A stretch of DNA of 64,000 nt from an uncultured Brevundimonas sp. GTDB lineage: Bacteria; Pseudomonadota; Alphaproteobacteria; Caulobacterales; Caulobacteraceae. The translations under genes and the position numbers were made by a program. Under the pieces are notes generated by a model. The model ran no database searches. It was not told the DNA's origin and saw only the letters and a list, made by a program, of their open reading frames with translations. This document shows positions 32,817 through 41,553 of this stretch, in pieces. The stretch lies in NCBI RefSeq assembly GCF_947305955.1, contig NZ_CAMZFB010000002.1, forward strand, positions 1 to 64,000, in the 5' to 3' direction. The stretch's first letter is position 1. The number at the start of each line of letters is the position of its first letter.

Positions 32817-32855
32817 CAAAGCCCCCTTCGCGTCACACACGGAGGGGGTTTTGTT
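32817..32855 (+). terminator. terminator of amn
   Basis: CCCCCT near 32822-32827 pairs with AGGGGG at 32843-32848, followed by a T-rich run (TTTTGTTTT). It lies 20 bp after the amn stop. Confidence 0.75.
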
Positions 32856-32947
32856 TTCAGACAGGGCGGCATGTCTGCCGTATATGCTGGGCATCTGTTC
32901 GCCTGCCCGACGGTACCCCAAAGGCGCGCGAGTATGTCTCGGAAAAG

Positions 32948-32966
32948 TACTTTACAAAATAAAGTA
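32948..32966. promoter_or_regulatory. perfect palindrome, likely operator of the HTH regulator
   Basis: TACTTTA-CAAAA-TAAAGTA, 7-bp arms and 5-bp spacer, in an AT-rich segment 38 bp before the membrane protein start. It sits where a promoter is expected, with AGTATAT as a possible -10. Confidence 0.7.
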
Positions 32967-33003
32967 TATCGTTGATAACGGCGTCACATAAGGAGGACGC
33001 CCA

Positions 33004-33642
33004 ATGTCTCAAGACCCTGCAATGCACGGCGGTGCCGATGTCCACAGCGACATCGCCTATATGAAGAAGCTCGCCGAGGAAGGGCGTCAGGCCCCGGTAC
33101 TGGTCGGGCCGATCCTTGTCTCCGCGTCGCTATGGTTTGGCGCGGCGACGTTCATCCAATGGATGGGCAAGCTTGGGATACTGCCCATTGAGGGCTGGGG
33201 TCTGTTTGGCCTCTGGATGATTGCTGGTGCAGGCTTCGGCGTCGTGCTGTTCATGCTGATCCGCAAGCTTGATACGGTGGCGGGCAGTGGCACCCGCGAC
33301 AATGTCGCCATCGGCGCGGCATGGTCGGCATGCGGTTTTAGTATCTTTGGCACATGGATGGTGCTGACGGCCTTTGCCCTGTCGACGGGGAGCTGGTCGT
33401 CCATGGCCTTGATGCCCGCGGTGGTGATGATCGCCTATGGCGCGGCGTGGATTATCGCCGGCCAGATTGTGCGGCAGGGCTGGATGATCGGCGTCGGCGT
33501 GATCAGTTTTGCGGGCGCTGTGGCGCTGGGCTGGTTCGCCTTCACCGACTGGACCTATGCCATCTATCTGGTGCTGCTGGTGGCGGTGGCCCTGTGTCCG
33601 GGGCTCTATCTGATGAAACAGGCTTCGCGGGCAGGGGGCTGA
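33004..33642 (+). CDS. multi-pass membrane protein paired with an HTH regulator
   Basis: A 212-aa protein with about six membrane helices, for example 34-53 (GPILVSASLWFGAATFIQWM), 68-87, 105-125 and then a C-terminal group ending LVLLVAVALCPGLYLMKQ. The N-terminal 30 residues are polar and cytoplasmic. Its function is not known. It shares an operon with the downstream regulator (2-bp gap). A strong ribosome-binding site AAGGAGG precedes the ATG. Such membrane protein/HTH_34 pairs are common in Caulobacterales and sphingomonads, though the role is undescribed to my knowledge. Confidence 0.8.
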   Translation: MSQDPAMHGGADVHSDIAYMKKLAEEGRQAPVLVGPILVSASLWFGAATFIQWMGKLGILPIEGWGLFGLWMIAGAGFGVVLFMLIRKLDTVAGSGTRDNVAIGAAWSACGFSIFGTWMVLTAFALSTGSWSSMALMPAVVMIAYGAAWIIAGQIVRQGWMIGVGVISFAGAVALGWFAFTDWTYAIYLVLLVAVALCPGLYLMKQASRAGG

Positions 33643-33643
33643 T

Positions 33644-33958
33644 ATGGCCGCTGGCGACGCAGAAGATTTCGACATCAACCGGATCGACGAGGTCATCCAT
33701 GGCCGCATACGTCTGGGGATCATGGCCTATCTGTCGGGGGCGGATGTCGCGGATTTCGGCGAGATCAAATCCCGGCTTCAGACGACGGACGGCAACCTGT
33801 CTGTGCATCTGAGAAAGCTGGAAGAGGCCGGTTTCGTCGAGGTGGAAAAGACCTTTCAGGGGCGAAAACCCCTGACGCGGGCGCGGCTTAGTCCTGCTGG
33901 CCGAGAAGCCTTCATACGGTATCTGGACCAGATTTCGGCCTTGGTCGCACAACGTTAG
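33644..33958 (+). CDS. winged helix regulator, HTH_34 type
   Basis: A 104-aa DNA-binding protein: VIHGRIRLGIMAYLSG, then EIKSRLQTTDGNLSVHLRKL and EEAGFVEVEKTFQGRKPLTR, the recognition helix and wing of the HTH_34 (MarR/ArsR-like) group. No sensory domain is visible. It follows the membrane protein with a 2-bp gap and probably represses the operon through the palindrome at 32948-32966. Confidence 0.88.
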   Translation: MAAGDAEDFDINRIDEVIHGRIRLGIMAYLSGADVADFGEIKSRLQTTDGNLSVHLRKLEEAGFVEVEKTFQGRKPLTRARLSPAGREAFIRYLDQISALVAQR

Positions 33959-33995
33959 ATGGCGAAACGCACCAATCAGTTTATGGAAGGCGGTC

Positions 33996-34772
33996 ATGAG
34001 CGACCGCCTTCTTTCATTTGAAGCCATCGAGAATTTCCGCGACTTCGGCGGCTATCGCGGTCGCTATGGCGAAGTTCGGCGCGGGGTTCTTTTTCGCTCG
34101 GGCCAGCTGTCGCGGGCCAGTGACGCGGACCTGATGGCTTTGGCCGATCTGAACTTGTCGGATGTGGTGGATTTGCGCCGCTCCAGCGAGCGGGCCAAGC
34201 AACCCGATCGCCTGCCGGAAGGCTGGGCGGGGCGGATGATATCCACCGATATCGGCGGTGATGGAGAGGCCCCTCATATCCAGTTCCTCAAGAGCGGCGC
34301 TCTGACCGAGGAGACGGGCCGCGACTATATGGCCAACACCTATCGCCGCATGCCGTTTGATCCCGCGCATGTGGCGCTGTTCAGGGACTGGTTTGACGCC
34401 TTGGCCCAGGCACCATCGGCGCTATTGGTCCACTGTGCCGCGGGCAAGGACAGAACAGGCCTGCTGTGCGCCCTCACGCAGACGGTGCTGGGGGTGGAGG
34501 AGGACGATATTTTTGCCGACTATATGGCGACCAATCAGGCGGTCGATCTGAAAGGTCGGGCAGGCGATCTGGCCCTCAAGCTGGAGAAGGTAACGGGGCG
34601 GCCCGTATCGCATGAAGCCGTGGTGGCCTTCCTCGGCGTCAGGGCGGATTTCCTTCATGGTGCGTTTGAGGCCATCCGCAAAGAGGCGGGGACGGTGGAG
34701 CGTTATCTGTCCGAGGTCCTGGGTGTGGATGTCGCGCGCCGCCAAATGATCCTGTCCCATCTGGTGATCTGA
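33996..34772 (+). CDS. tyrosine phosphatase family protein
   Basis: A 258-aa protein of the Y_phosphatase3 family. The active-site loop HCAAGKDRTGLL contains the Cys-x5-Arg signature with the Asp/Lys variant typical of bacterial dual-specificity or phosphoinositide phosphatases. The N-terminal NFRDFGGY and LFRSGQLSRA are also family motifs. It has no signal peptide. It may act on phosphotyrosine or lipid phosphates. Its stop is 1 bp before the pabB GTG start, so both may share a transcript. Confidence 0.9.
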   Translation: MSDRLLSFEAIENFRDFGGYRGRYGEVRRGVLFRSGQLSRASDADLMALADLNLSDVVDLRRSSERAKQPDRLPEGWAGRMISTDIGGDGEAPHIQFLKSGALTEETGRDYMANTYRRMPFDPAHVALFRDWFDALAQAPSALLVHCAAGKDRTGLLCALTQTVLGVEEDDIFADYMATNQAVDLKGRAGDLALKLEKVTGRPVSHEAVVAFLGVRADFLHGAFEAIRKEAGTVERYLSEVLGVDVARRQMILSHLVI

Positions 34773-34773
34773 C

Positions 34774-36081
34774 GTGGCCGTGGTCCGTGCGCCCCTGCCG
34801 TGGGCAGAGCCTTTGGATGTGGCCTCGGGGCTGCGTGCCCGATCATGGCCGGTCAGTCTGATCGCGGGGGCGGGAAGGCCACAGGACCATGGCGGGCGCT
34901 TTTCTTACGTAGCCTGTGATCCGGACCGGCAACTTGTGCTGGATCGTGCGGATGATGTGTTCAGGACGTTGGAGCAGCCTGACTGGGCGGGTGCTCCCGC
35001 TGTCGGGCTGGTGTCCTATGACGCAGGGGCGCGTCAAGCGACAGGAGAGCGTGATGCAGTCTGGCCCGATCTGGTTCTGGGACGTTATCCGGCATGGCTG
35101 GTTTTTGATCATCGTTTGAGCCGCGTCGAAGCCAGTGGCTGGGGAGCCGATACCGCAGAAGCAGAGGCGCAGGTGAAACGCGCCGAGGGTTGGTTGGCGC
35201 TTCGGTGTCGGGCAGAAGCGCCGCCCGCGCCCTCTCTGGATTTTACCGAATGCCGCGCAGGATCGGACTACCGTGCAGCGGTTGCCGCCGTCGTCGATCG
35301 CATCGGCCAAGGCGAGCTGTTTCAGGCCAATATAGCCCGTGAATGGTGTGGCACGCTCAAGGCGGGGGCTGATCCCTACGACGTGTTCCTGCGGTTGGCG
35401 GGCCAGCGCGGGGCTGCCTATAGCGCCTGCTGGTTGGCGGACGGCCACGCGCTGGTTTCCAACTCGCCCGAGCTTTTCCTGACCTATTCACCGCGCTTGC
35501 GGCGCTTGGAGGCCCGCCCGATCAAGGGGACGCGGCCGCGAGGGGATACGCCACAGGAAGATCTGGCCTTGGCGCGCGAGCTTGAGGCAAGCGCCAAGGA
35601 CCGCGCGGAAAACCTGATGATCGTCGATCTGATGCGGAACGATCTGTCGCGCGTGTGCGAGGCGGGTACTGTCGTGGTTGAACAACTCTGCGGGCTGGAG
35701 AGCTTTGCGACCGTCCATCACCTGACGTCGGTGGTCAGTGGCAGGGTGAAGAATGGTGTGGATTGGCCCGACATCTTGCGGCAGACCTTTCCGGCAGGCT
35801 CGATCACAGGGGCACCAAAGCATCGGGCGATGCAGGTCATTGCCGACTATGAGGCCCCGCGCGGGGCGTGGTGCGGGAGCCTGTTCGTGCAGGGGATGGC
35901 AGCGGACGACACGATCACGGCCTCGGTCCTGATCCGCTCGGCCTCGTTCCAACTGACCGAAGGACAATGGCATTGGCGGGCCATGGCGGGGGCGGGCATC
36001 ACCGCTGACAGCCAGCCCGCCGAGGAACTGGCCGAGACGGACGCCAAGATCAGGGCGCTAAGAGACGCGCTTTACTTGTAG
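34774..36081 (+). CDS. pabB: aminodeoxychorismate synthase component I
   Basis: Converts chorismate and glutamine-derived ammonia to 4-amino-4-deoxychorismate, for folate. The 435-aa protein shows the chorismate-binding domain: LFQANIAREW, the PabB-specific RPIKGTRPRG (the PIKGT Lys), NLMIVDLMRNDLSRV and FPAGSITGAPK. The N-terminal 130 residues are poorly conserved. The start is a GTG at 34774. No pabA or pabC is adjacent. Its 3' end overlaps the convergent TadE-like gene by 10 bp. Confidence 0.92.
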   Translation: MAVVRAPLPWAEPLDVASGLRARSWPVSLIAGAGRPQDHGGRFSYVACDPDRQLVLDRADDVFRTLEQPDWAGAPAVGLVSYDAGARQATGERDAVWPDLVLGRYPAWLVFDHRLSRVEASGWGADTAEAEAQVKRAEGWLALRCRAEAPPAPSLDFTECRAGSDYRAAVAAVVDRIGQGELFQANIAREWCGTLKAGADPYDVFLRLAGQRGAAYSACWLADGHALVSNSPELFLTYSPRLRRLEARPIKGTRPRGDTPQEDLALARELEASAKDRAENLMIVDLMRNDLSRVCEAGTVVVEQLCGLESFATVHHLTSVVSGRVKNGVDWPDILRQTFPAGSITGAPKHRAMQVIADYEAPRGAWCGSLFVQGMAADDTITASVLIRSASFQLTEGQWHWRAMAGAGITADSQPAEELAETDAKIRALRDALYL

Positions 36082-36638
36082 CAGTCGGTGCAGGAGATCG
36101 ACGCCACTTCACGCGGGCGCAGATAGAATGTGCGACGGAAGGTCGTCTGACCCGACAGGAAATCGCTGAACCCCGGCACGGCGATGTCGAACGGCGAGTC
36201 ATAGACATAGACCGTCTCGGCCATGATCAGACTGTCGCCATCCTTTTCCAAAATATCGGAAGGCACTGTAACCAAAGTGTCCTTCTGAAGCGGCGACATG
36301 GCATTGCCATAGCTCCACTGCACGCGGGGCTCGTTCTTGGCGTTCAGGACGACGCTGGTGACACGGCCTTCCAACGGGGTGGAGGAGTAGGGGGCCATGA
36401 TCAGTCCTCCCACCGCAAAGAAGTCATTCAGCTGGGCCTTCGTCACCGTATTCGCCTGCGCCACGATATCGGCCATCATGGCGGCAGAGTGGTGGGCGCG
36501 GCGCTGGACCATAAAGGCCTGCGTAAACTCGATCACGCAGATGTAGATGACCAGAAACAGCGGCAGCAGCAGTGCGAACTCCAGCGCGGCCGCGCCCTGT
36601 TCATCCTTACGGAAATGGCGGGTGAGGGTTCGGATCAT
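36072..36638 (-). CDS. TadE-like pilus assembly protein
   Basis: A 188-aa minor pseudopilin of the Tad pilus. The TadE signature DEQGAAALEFALLLPLFLVI at the N-terminus is both prepilin-type cleavage region and membrane helix (about 11-36); the rest is periplasmic. The C-terminus has a Cys pair (SISCTDC). The ATG at 36638 is chosen because GGAGG lies just upstream; the open frame has an earlier in-frame start. Together with the next gene it forms a divergent pair to pilA, as in Caulobacter's cpaJ/cpaK region as I remember it. Confidence 0.88.
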   Translation of the reverse strand: MIRTLTRHFRKDEQGAAALEFALLLPLFLVIYICVIEFTQAFMVQRRAHHSAAMMADIVAQANTVTKAQLNDFFAVGGLIMAPYSSTPLEGRVTSVVLNAKNEPRVQWSYGNAMSPLQKDTLVTVPSDILEKDGDSLIMAETVYVYDSPFDIAVPGFSDFLSGQTTFRRTFYLRPREVASISCTDCYK

Positions 36639-36652
36639 GTTGCGACCTCCCA

Positions 36653-37207
36653 TCACGCGTAGGGCTCGTTACGGAAGGCCGTGCTGGCGTGCAGCAGGGT
36701 GTCACCATTGTTCAGCCGCGTCATGGCGTGGCCTAGCAGAGGGCTGACAATCGGCTGGCGGTACCAAACGCGCATCAACATAAAGCTGCGCGGTGCGCCT
36801 ATGTTGAACTTGGTATCGTTGGGATCGAACACCCCGTCCTTGATGGGGTCGTTGATGCCCGGATTGCTGAATGAGGCAACGGGCTGGAGGTCGAGCTGGA
36901 GACGTTGCAGGCAGGCTCCTTCGAAAACGGTCATCCGCCCGCAAACTTCCTTGATAAAGTCTTCCTTGGTCGCATTGGCTGGGATTTGCCCCGTACGGAC
37001 AAGACGACCGCTGTTCATGACAGCCGACTCCAGCAGCGAGCTGACGGTCAGGATCGACGCCACTTCAAAGATGGCCAACATCAGTACAAAGAATGGGAAG
37101 GCAACAAGAGCAAACTCGACTGCGGTCGCTCCCTCGCGGACACGGCGCTTTCCGGCGCGGCCTTTACCCGACGCACGCGCACAACGCGTCTTTGGTTGTT
37201 CCAGCAT
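36653..37207 (-). CDS. TadE-like pilus assembly protein (first of pair)
   Basis: A 184-aa TadE-family pseudopilin. The core EGATAVEFALVAFPFFVLML is preceded by a basic leader (about 25 residues, KTRCARASGKGRAGKRRVR). The periplasmic part contains a Cys pair (EVCGRMTVFEGACLQRL). Only 14 bp separate its stop from the ATG of the next TadE-like gene, so the two are co-transcribed. It is divergent from pilA; the 320-bp gap between them includes the pilA promoter. Confidence 0.88.
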   Translation of the reverse strand: MLEQPKTRCARASGKGRAGKRRVREGATAVEFALVAFPFFVLMLAIFEVASILTVSSLLESAVMNSGRLVRTGQIPANATKEDFIKEVCGRMTVFEGACLQRLQLDLQPVASFSNPGINDPIKDGVFDPNDTKFNIGAPRSFMLMRVWYRQPIVSPLLGHAMTRLNNGDTLLHASTAFRNEPYA

Positions 37208-37405
37208 TTGCCCACCCCCGGACAGCCATCCTCAAGCTTGAGGGGACCTACATGCCCCCGATGGCCTTAACGCCCTCTTTTCAAATCGATCAAAAATAAC
37301 GCGCAATTGTAAATTCTCAGGTATTCAATGTATAACAACGGTCTTTCAAAATATTGGTAATACACTGTTTGGTAACCACGATTATGTCCTTCACAGGCGC
37401 AAAAC

Positions 37406-37420
37406 TTTACCGTCGTTTAA
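37406..37420 (+). promoter_or_regulatory. CtrA-like box upstream of pilA
   Basis: TTTA-CCGTCGT-TTAA, one base off the CtrA consensus TTAA-N7-TTAA, 109 bp before the pilA ATG. pilA of Caulobacter is activated by CtrA in swarmer cells, so the position fits. The remainder of 37208-37528 is AT-rich with no gene. Confidence 0.65.
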
Positions 37421-37528
37421 GGGATGTTTGTCAGCTTGATCACGCATCAGGGGCTCCGTAGCGTGCTGCGGAGGCTCTACTGCGGGGGGCAGCCAGTGTC
37501 CTCCTGCCAAAACGAGAGAGGACTACAC

Positions 37529-37711
37529 ATGCGTAATCTGCTGAACCGCTTCGCTAAAGACGAATCCGGCGCAACCGCCATCGAATACGGCCTGATCGCC
37601 GCCCTTATCGCCGTTGTCATCATCGGCGCTGTTGGTGCCATCGGCACCACCCTGAGAGATAAGTTTGAGGCCGTTGAAACCGGTATTCAGACGGGTGAGG
37701 CTCCTGAGTAA
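37529..37711 (+). CDS. pilA: Flp-type type IVb major pilin
   Basis: A 60-aa major pilin. The short basic leader (MRNLLNRFAKDESG) is cleaved by CpaA after Gly14, giving the mature start ATAIEYGLIAALIAVVIIGA, the hallmark Flp motif with its conserved Glu-Tyr and hydrophobic helix. The ATG at 37529 has AGAGAGG upstream at good spacing. It is followed by a terminator, so it is expressed at higher level than the assembly genes downstream. The polymer mediates surface attachment and is often a phage receptor. Confidence 0.95.
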   Translation: MRNLLNRFAKDESGATAIEYGLIAALIAVVIIGAVGAIGTTLRDKFEAVETGIQTGEAPE

Positions 37712-37740
37712 CTAGGACCTCCTGGCTATCTTGAGTTTGA

Positions 37741-37769
37741 AGGGCCGGAGTTCTTCTCCGGCCCTTTTT
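37741..37769 (+). terminator. rho-independent terminator after pilA
   Basis: Perfect stem 37741-37750/37756-37765 (AGGGCCGGAG/CTCCGGCCCT), loop TTCTT, followed by TTTT. It isolates pilA from cpaA or attenuates read-through. Confidence 0.9.
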
Positions 37770-37815
37770 AGTGCCCGAAAGATTGGCTTAACCAAATTAT
37801 GGCACTGTTGGAGCC

Positions 37816-38322
37816 ATGTTTTATGCTCTGAGCGCCCTTTTGTTTCTGTACCCCGCCCTGGTGATCCTGGGCGGAGTTTACGATCTCGCGACGATGAAAA
37901 TCCCCAACTGGATCTCCATCGCCCTGGTCGGGATTTTTATCCCGATTGCGCTCATTGTTGGCCTGTCGTGGCAGGACGGAGTGATCTCCCTGGCGATGGG
38001 CTTTGTTGCACTCGCTATCGGCATCGTTTTGTTCGCCCTGCGGATACTAGGTGGCGGAGATGCAAAGCTTTTAGCCGCTTCCATAGTATGGGTCGGTATG
38101 TCGGGACTGGTGCCGTTTCTGGCCATCACGGCGCTGGCTGGCGGGGCCCTTTCAGTGGCTCTTCTGGTGGCGCGTAAATGGGTACCGATGATGCCCGTTT
38201 CCCTGCCTTCGTGGTTGCAGCGCCTGATGCAGCCCAAGGGTGACATCCCCTATGGCGTGGCTATCGCCGCGGGGGCAGTACTCGGGTTCCCGTACTCTCA
38301 ACTGTTGTTGAAGTTATCGTAA
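37816..38322 (+). CDS. cpaA: prepilin peptidase CpaA (A24 family)
   Basis: Membrane-embedded aspartic protease that cleaves PilA and TadE leaders. The 168-aa protein has about five helices. Both catalytic Asp motifs are present: GGVYDLATMKIPN and the GxGD motif in LGGGDAKLLAA. It lacks the N-terminal methylase domain of PilD, as usual for Tad peptidases. It opens the assembly operon after the pilA terminator; 110 bp separate it from cpaB. Confidence 0.94.
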   Translation: MFYALSALLFLYPALVILGGVYDLATMKIPNWISIALVGIFIPIALIVGLSWQDGVISLAMGFVALAIGIVLFALRILGGGDAKLLAASIVWVGMSGLVPFLAITALAGGALSVALLVARKWVPMMPVSLPSWLQRLMQPKGDIPYGVAIAAGAVLGFPYSQLLLKLS

Positions 38323-38432
38323 CCAAGTTCGTTAGTAACATCGTTCCGATGTGCTGCTTTATTTGAACTTTCAAATGCCATTTGGTGGCAAAAGCGTGGA
38401 TCCCTGCGGCTTTTGACTGCCGGAGAACATCA

Positions 38433-39398
38433 ATGAAGCCTGCAAAGATTGCTGTAATCTGCGTTGCTGCTCTGGCTGCGGTCGGTCTCGCGCTTGTCGT
38501 GCGCTCTATGGGATCGTCGGGTCAGCAGAAGCAGGGCGCAGAAGTTACAGCGCCAGCTGCTGCGACGACCAAGGTTTTGGTTGCCGCTCATGACCTCGCC
38601 CCCGGGCATCAGCTGACTGCCGCCGACCTTGTTTGGAAGGACTGGCCTGCTGCCGATGTACATCCGGCTTTTGTGACCGATGGTTCCGTGCCGCGCCCTG
38701 ACGCTGCGGTTCCTACCGAAGAAACGAAGGACGGTACCGTAGAAAAGGTCGTCGATGCTGTGGTCTCGATCAACAGCCCGACCGCGATCGACTCCTTCAC
38801 CGGTGCGATTGTCCGCGAACAGATTTTGGCCGGTGAGCCGATCCAGGCCCGCAAGATCGTCCGTGCGGGCGAAAGCGGCTATCTCGCCGCCTTCCTCGAG
38901 CCGGGCATGCGCGCCATGAGTATTCCGGTCTCGGCCGATACCGCCGCCGGTGGCTTTATCCTGCCGGGCGACCGCGTCGATGTCCTGCTGACCCGCGAGG
39001 TGGATGTCCCGTCGGGTCAGGACACGCGCAAGCGTACCGTGACGGCTACCGTTCTGCAGAACCTGCGCGTTCTGGCGATCGACCAGTCGACGCAAGCCGC
39101 CGCCGAAGAAAAGGCAGTCGTCGGTGCGACCGCGACGGTCGAGGTCAACGACCGCGATGCAGAGACGCTAGCTCTTGCCCGCGCCCAAGGCGACCTGACG
39201 ATTGTGCTGCGTTCCTACGCCGATGCGAGCGGGCCGCGAGGCCTGATCCCCGGCGCTGTACGTCGTGGTGAATATTATGGCGGCCGGACTACCGTCGCCG
39301 CAGCAGGCGATGCGGGGGCCCCCAATCCCGCCAATGATCCTCGCGCTGTCCGCATCTTCCGCGGCACCAGCGAGCCGGAAGTGGTGGTTCTGCAATGA
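38433..39398 (+). CDS. cpaB: Flp pilus assembly protein CpaB
   Basis: A 321-aa periplasmic pilus assembly protein held by an N-terminal membrane segment (IAVICVAALAAVGLALVVRS). The SAF domain is at about 50-130 (VLVAAHDLAPGHQLTAADLV, then GEPIQARKIVR), followed by the RcpC-like domain (GFILPGDRVDVLLTREVDVP). Pro/Ala linkers flank these. The ATG at 38433 is preceded by CCGGAG. Its TGA overlaps the cpaC ATG (ATGA). It probably stabilises the CpaC secretin. Confidence 0.93.
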   Translation: MKPAKIAVICVAALAAVGLALVVRSMGSSGQQKQGAEVTAPAAATTKVLVAAHDLAPGHQLTAADLVWKDWPAADVHPAFVTDGSVPRPDAAVPTEETKDGTVEKVVDAVVSINSPTAIDSFTGAIVREQILAGEPIQARKIVRAGESGYLAAFLEPGMRAMSIPVSADTAAGGFILPGDRVDVLLTREVDVPSGQDTRKRTVTATVLQNLRVLAIDQSTQAAAEEKAVVGATATVEVNDRDAETLALARAQGDLTIVLRSYADASGPRGLIPGAVRRGEYYGGRTTVAAAGDAGAPNPANDPRAVRIFRGTSEPEVVVLQ

Positions 39399-40864
39399 GA
39401 AGGCTTTCGATGACATCGAACAAGAGCCGGTACCGTATGACGGCTGTCGCCAGCGCCGCCTTGGCCGGGGCTGTAGCCCTGCTCGCTCCGATTGCGGCAC
39501 AGGCTCAGGCCCTTAATCCGGCGGCGGCCAGTACGGCGACCGTCGTGTCGGGTTCGGCACCGCGTCACATCAACCTGCCCAAGGGATCGTCCTTCGCTGT
39601 CGACCTGCCCTCGGACGTGCGCGACATCGTCGTGACCAATCCGGCCGTGGCCAATGCCATGTTGCACACCCATCGCCGGATTACGGTTGTGGGTCTGGCA
39701 CCGGGCGAGACGGACGCTGTGTTTGTCGGCTCGAACGGCCGCGTGATCCTGACGCTGAAGATCCGCGTCGATGCCGGTGTGGCTGCCCTTCAGGAAGCGC
39801 TGAACCGCACCTTCCCGGGCAGCGGCGTGCGCGCCGAAGCGGTCAATGACGGCATCATCCTGACGGGCACTGTCGCCAGCATGGGCGACGTCGAGCGCGC
39901 CAGCCAACTGGCCCGCGCCCACGCCTCCGACCCGTCCAAGGTCGTGAACATGATCTCGTCCTCGGGGGCCGATCAGGTCACCCTCAAGGTGCGTGTCGTC
40001 GAGGTCCAGCGCAATGCCATCAAGCAACTGGGTTTCAATACCCAGGCCTTGATCAACGGCAATGGACGCCACCCCTTCGAGTTCTCGACCGGTATGAATT
40101 TCTCGGTCAACTCGGGTCTGCAAGGCGGCATCTCTGCGGATTGGCAACGCCTTACGGATCCGGGCAGTGATCTGACCAGTGGCCGCATCGGTATCAGCGC
40201 CTTCGAACGGGTTGGACTGCTGCGCACTCTGGCGGAGCCGAACCTGACCTCGGTCAACGGCGAGGCAGCCAGCTTCCTTGCCGGCGGCGAGTTCCCCATC
40301 CCCAAGAGCCGTGACCGCGATGGTCAGGTGACGGTGGAGTACAAACCCTACGGTGTGGCTTTGGCCTTCCGTCCCGTGGTTCTGTCCGAAGGCCGCATCA
40401 GCCTGCAGGTCAAGGTCGAGGTCTCTGAACTCAATCCGGGGTCGGGCATCACCATCGGTGCCGGCACGGCGTCGTCCATCACCCTGCCGGGCCTGACGGT
40501 CCGCCGCAGCGAAACGACCGTTGAAATCCCGTCGGGCGGTGCAATGATGATCGCGGGCCTGTTGCAGGAATCCACCCGTCAGGCCGTGGATGCCCTGCCC
40601 GGCATGACCAATGTGCCGGTGCTGGGTGCCCTGTTCCGCTCCCGGGACTATCTGATGGGCGAGACCGAGCTTGTGGTCATCGTCGAGCCCTACATCGTGA
40701 CCCCGACCTCGCCGTCGCGCATGCAAACTCCGGCGGACGGGTTGCGCATCGCGAACGACGCCGAAACCATCTTCTTTGGCCAGCTGAACCAAGCTTATGG
40801 CTCTCCGGCAGCCGGTACCGCAGGTACCCGCTGGCAGGGCCCGGTCGGCTATGTGATCGAGTGA
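39395..40864 (+). CDS. cpaC: Flp pilus secretin CpaC
   Basis: Outer-membrane channel through which the pilus passes. The 489-aa protein has a signal peptide to about residue 38 (ending IAAQAQA), the pilus-secretin N-terminal domain (INLPKGSSFAVDLPSDVRDI), a BON-like region (MGDVERASQLARAHA), and the secretin domain with VPVLGALFRSRDYLMGETEL, the conserved C-terminal motif. Overlaps of 4 bp with cpaB and cpaD show an operon. Confidence 0.94.
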   Translation: MRRLSMTSNKSRYRMTAVASAALAGAVALLAPIAAQAQALNPAAASTATVVSGSAPRHINLPKGSSFAVDLPSDVRDIVVTNPAVANAMLHTHRRITVVGLAPGETDAVFVGSNGRVILTLKIRVDAGVAALQEALNRTFPGSGVRAEAVNDGIILTGTVASMGDVERASQLARAHASDPSKVVNMISSSGADQVTLKVRVVEVQRNAIKQLGFNTQALINGNGRHPFEFSTGMNFSVNSGLQGGISADWQRLTDPGSDLTSGRIGISAFERVGLLRTLAEPNLTSVNGEAASFLAGGEFPIPKSRDRDGQVTVEYKPYGVALAFRPVVLSEGRISLQVKVEVSELNPGSGITIGAGTASSITLPGLTVRRSETTVEIPSGGAMMIAGLLQESTRQAVDALPGMTNVPVLGALFRSRDYLMGETELVVIVEPYIVTPTSPSRMQTPADGLRIANDAETIFFGQLNQAYGSPAAGTAGTRWQGPVGYVIE

Positions 40865-41550
40865 CCGACATGATGAACCGATCCCTCTACGCAGTTCTGA
40901 TCGCGGGCTCTGCCCTTGGTTTGGCCGCTTGCGGTGGCCTTGATGCCGGTCTCGACCGTGGTCCGGCTATCAACCCGCTGTCGCGCTATGTGCTGCAGGT
41001 CGAGCCGGACTTTGACCGCATCGCCTTGCGTGCACGCAGCGACGGTCTTTCGGAGCCCCAGCGCCGCGCGGTGTCGCAACTGGCCACGCGCTATCGCGCC
41101 TCGGCCCAGACCGGTCTGGTAATCCAGGTGCCGGGTGCGGGTGACAATGTCACCAACGCCACGGCGCGGAATATCGTCAACGCCCTTGCCGGCTACGGCA
41201 TCGGCAGCAGCCAGATCAGCATGGGGTCCTATGAGGCCCCGGGTGCTGACGCTCCTGTTCTGGTCGGCTTTGAAACCATCCGCGCACAGGTGCCGCAATG
41301 CGGTACGGCCTGGGGCAGTGCGACGCGTACGGCTCAAAATACGGGATCGGCCAATTTCGGCTGTGCCGTGACGGCTAATCTGGCTGCCCAGATTGCCAAC
41401 CCGAACGACATCGTCAGTCCGCAACAGATGACGCCTGCCAGTGCCCAACGCCGCGCCGTCGTCTATGATGCCTACAGGCAGGGCACCCCCACTTCTGCCA
41501 CGCGTGAACCCCTTTTGGTGGAAGCACGCATTTCAGACGTAGTTGAGTAA
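40861..41550 (+). CDS. cpaD: pilus assembly lipoprotein CpaD
   Basis: A 229-aa lipoprotein that helps CpaC assemble. The signal peptide ends at a lipobox, LGLAACGG (Cys near residue 24). The OmpA-like/TadD-type CpaD core follows (SDGLSEPQRRAVSQLATRYR, then NPNDIVSPQQMTPASAQRR near the C-terminus). The start is GTG 40861 (GTGA overlap with cpaC) or ATG 40870. It is followed by cpaE after 3 bp. Confidence 0.9.
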   Translation: MTDMMNRSLYAVLIAGSALGLAACGGLDAGLDRGPAINPLSRYVLQVEPDFDRIALRARSDGLSEPQRRAVSQLATRYRASAQTGLVIQVPGAGDNVTNATARNIVNALAGYGIGSSQISMGSYEAPGADAPVLVGFETIRAQVPQCGTAWGSATRTAQNTGSANFGCAVTANLAAQIANPNDIVSPQQMTPASAQRRAVVYDAYRQGTPTSATREPLLVEARISDVVE

Positions 41551-41553
41551 GTC

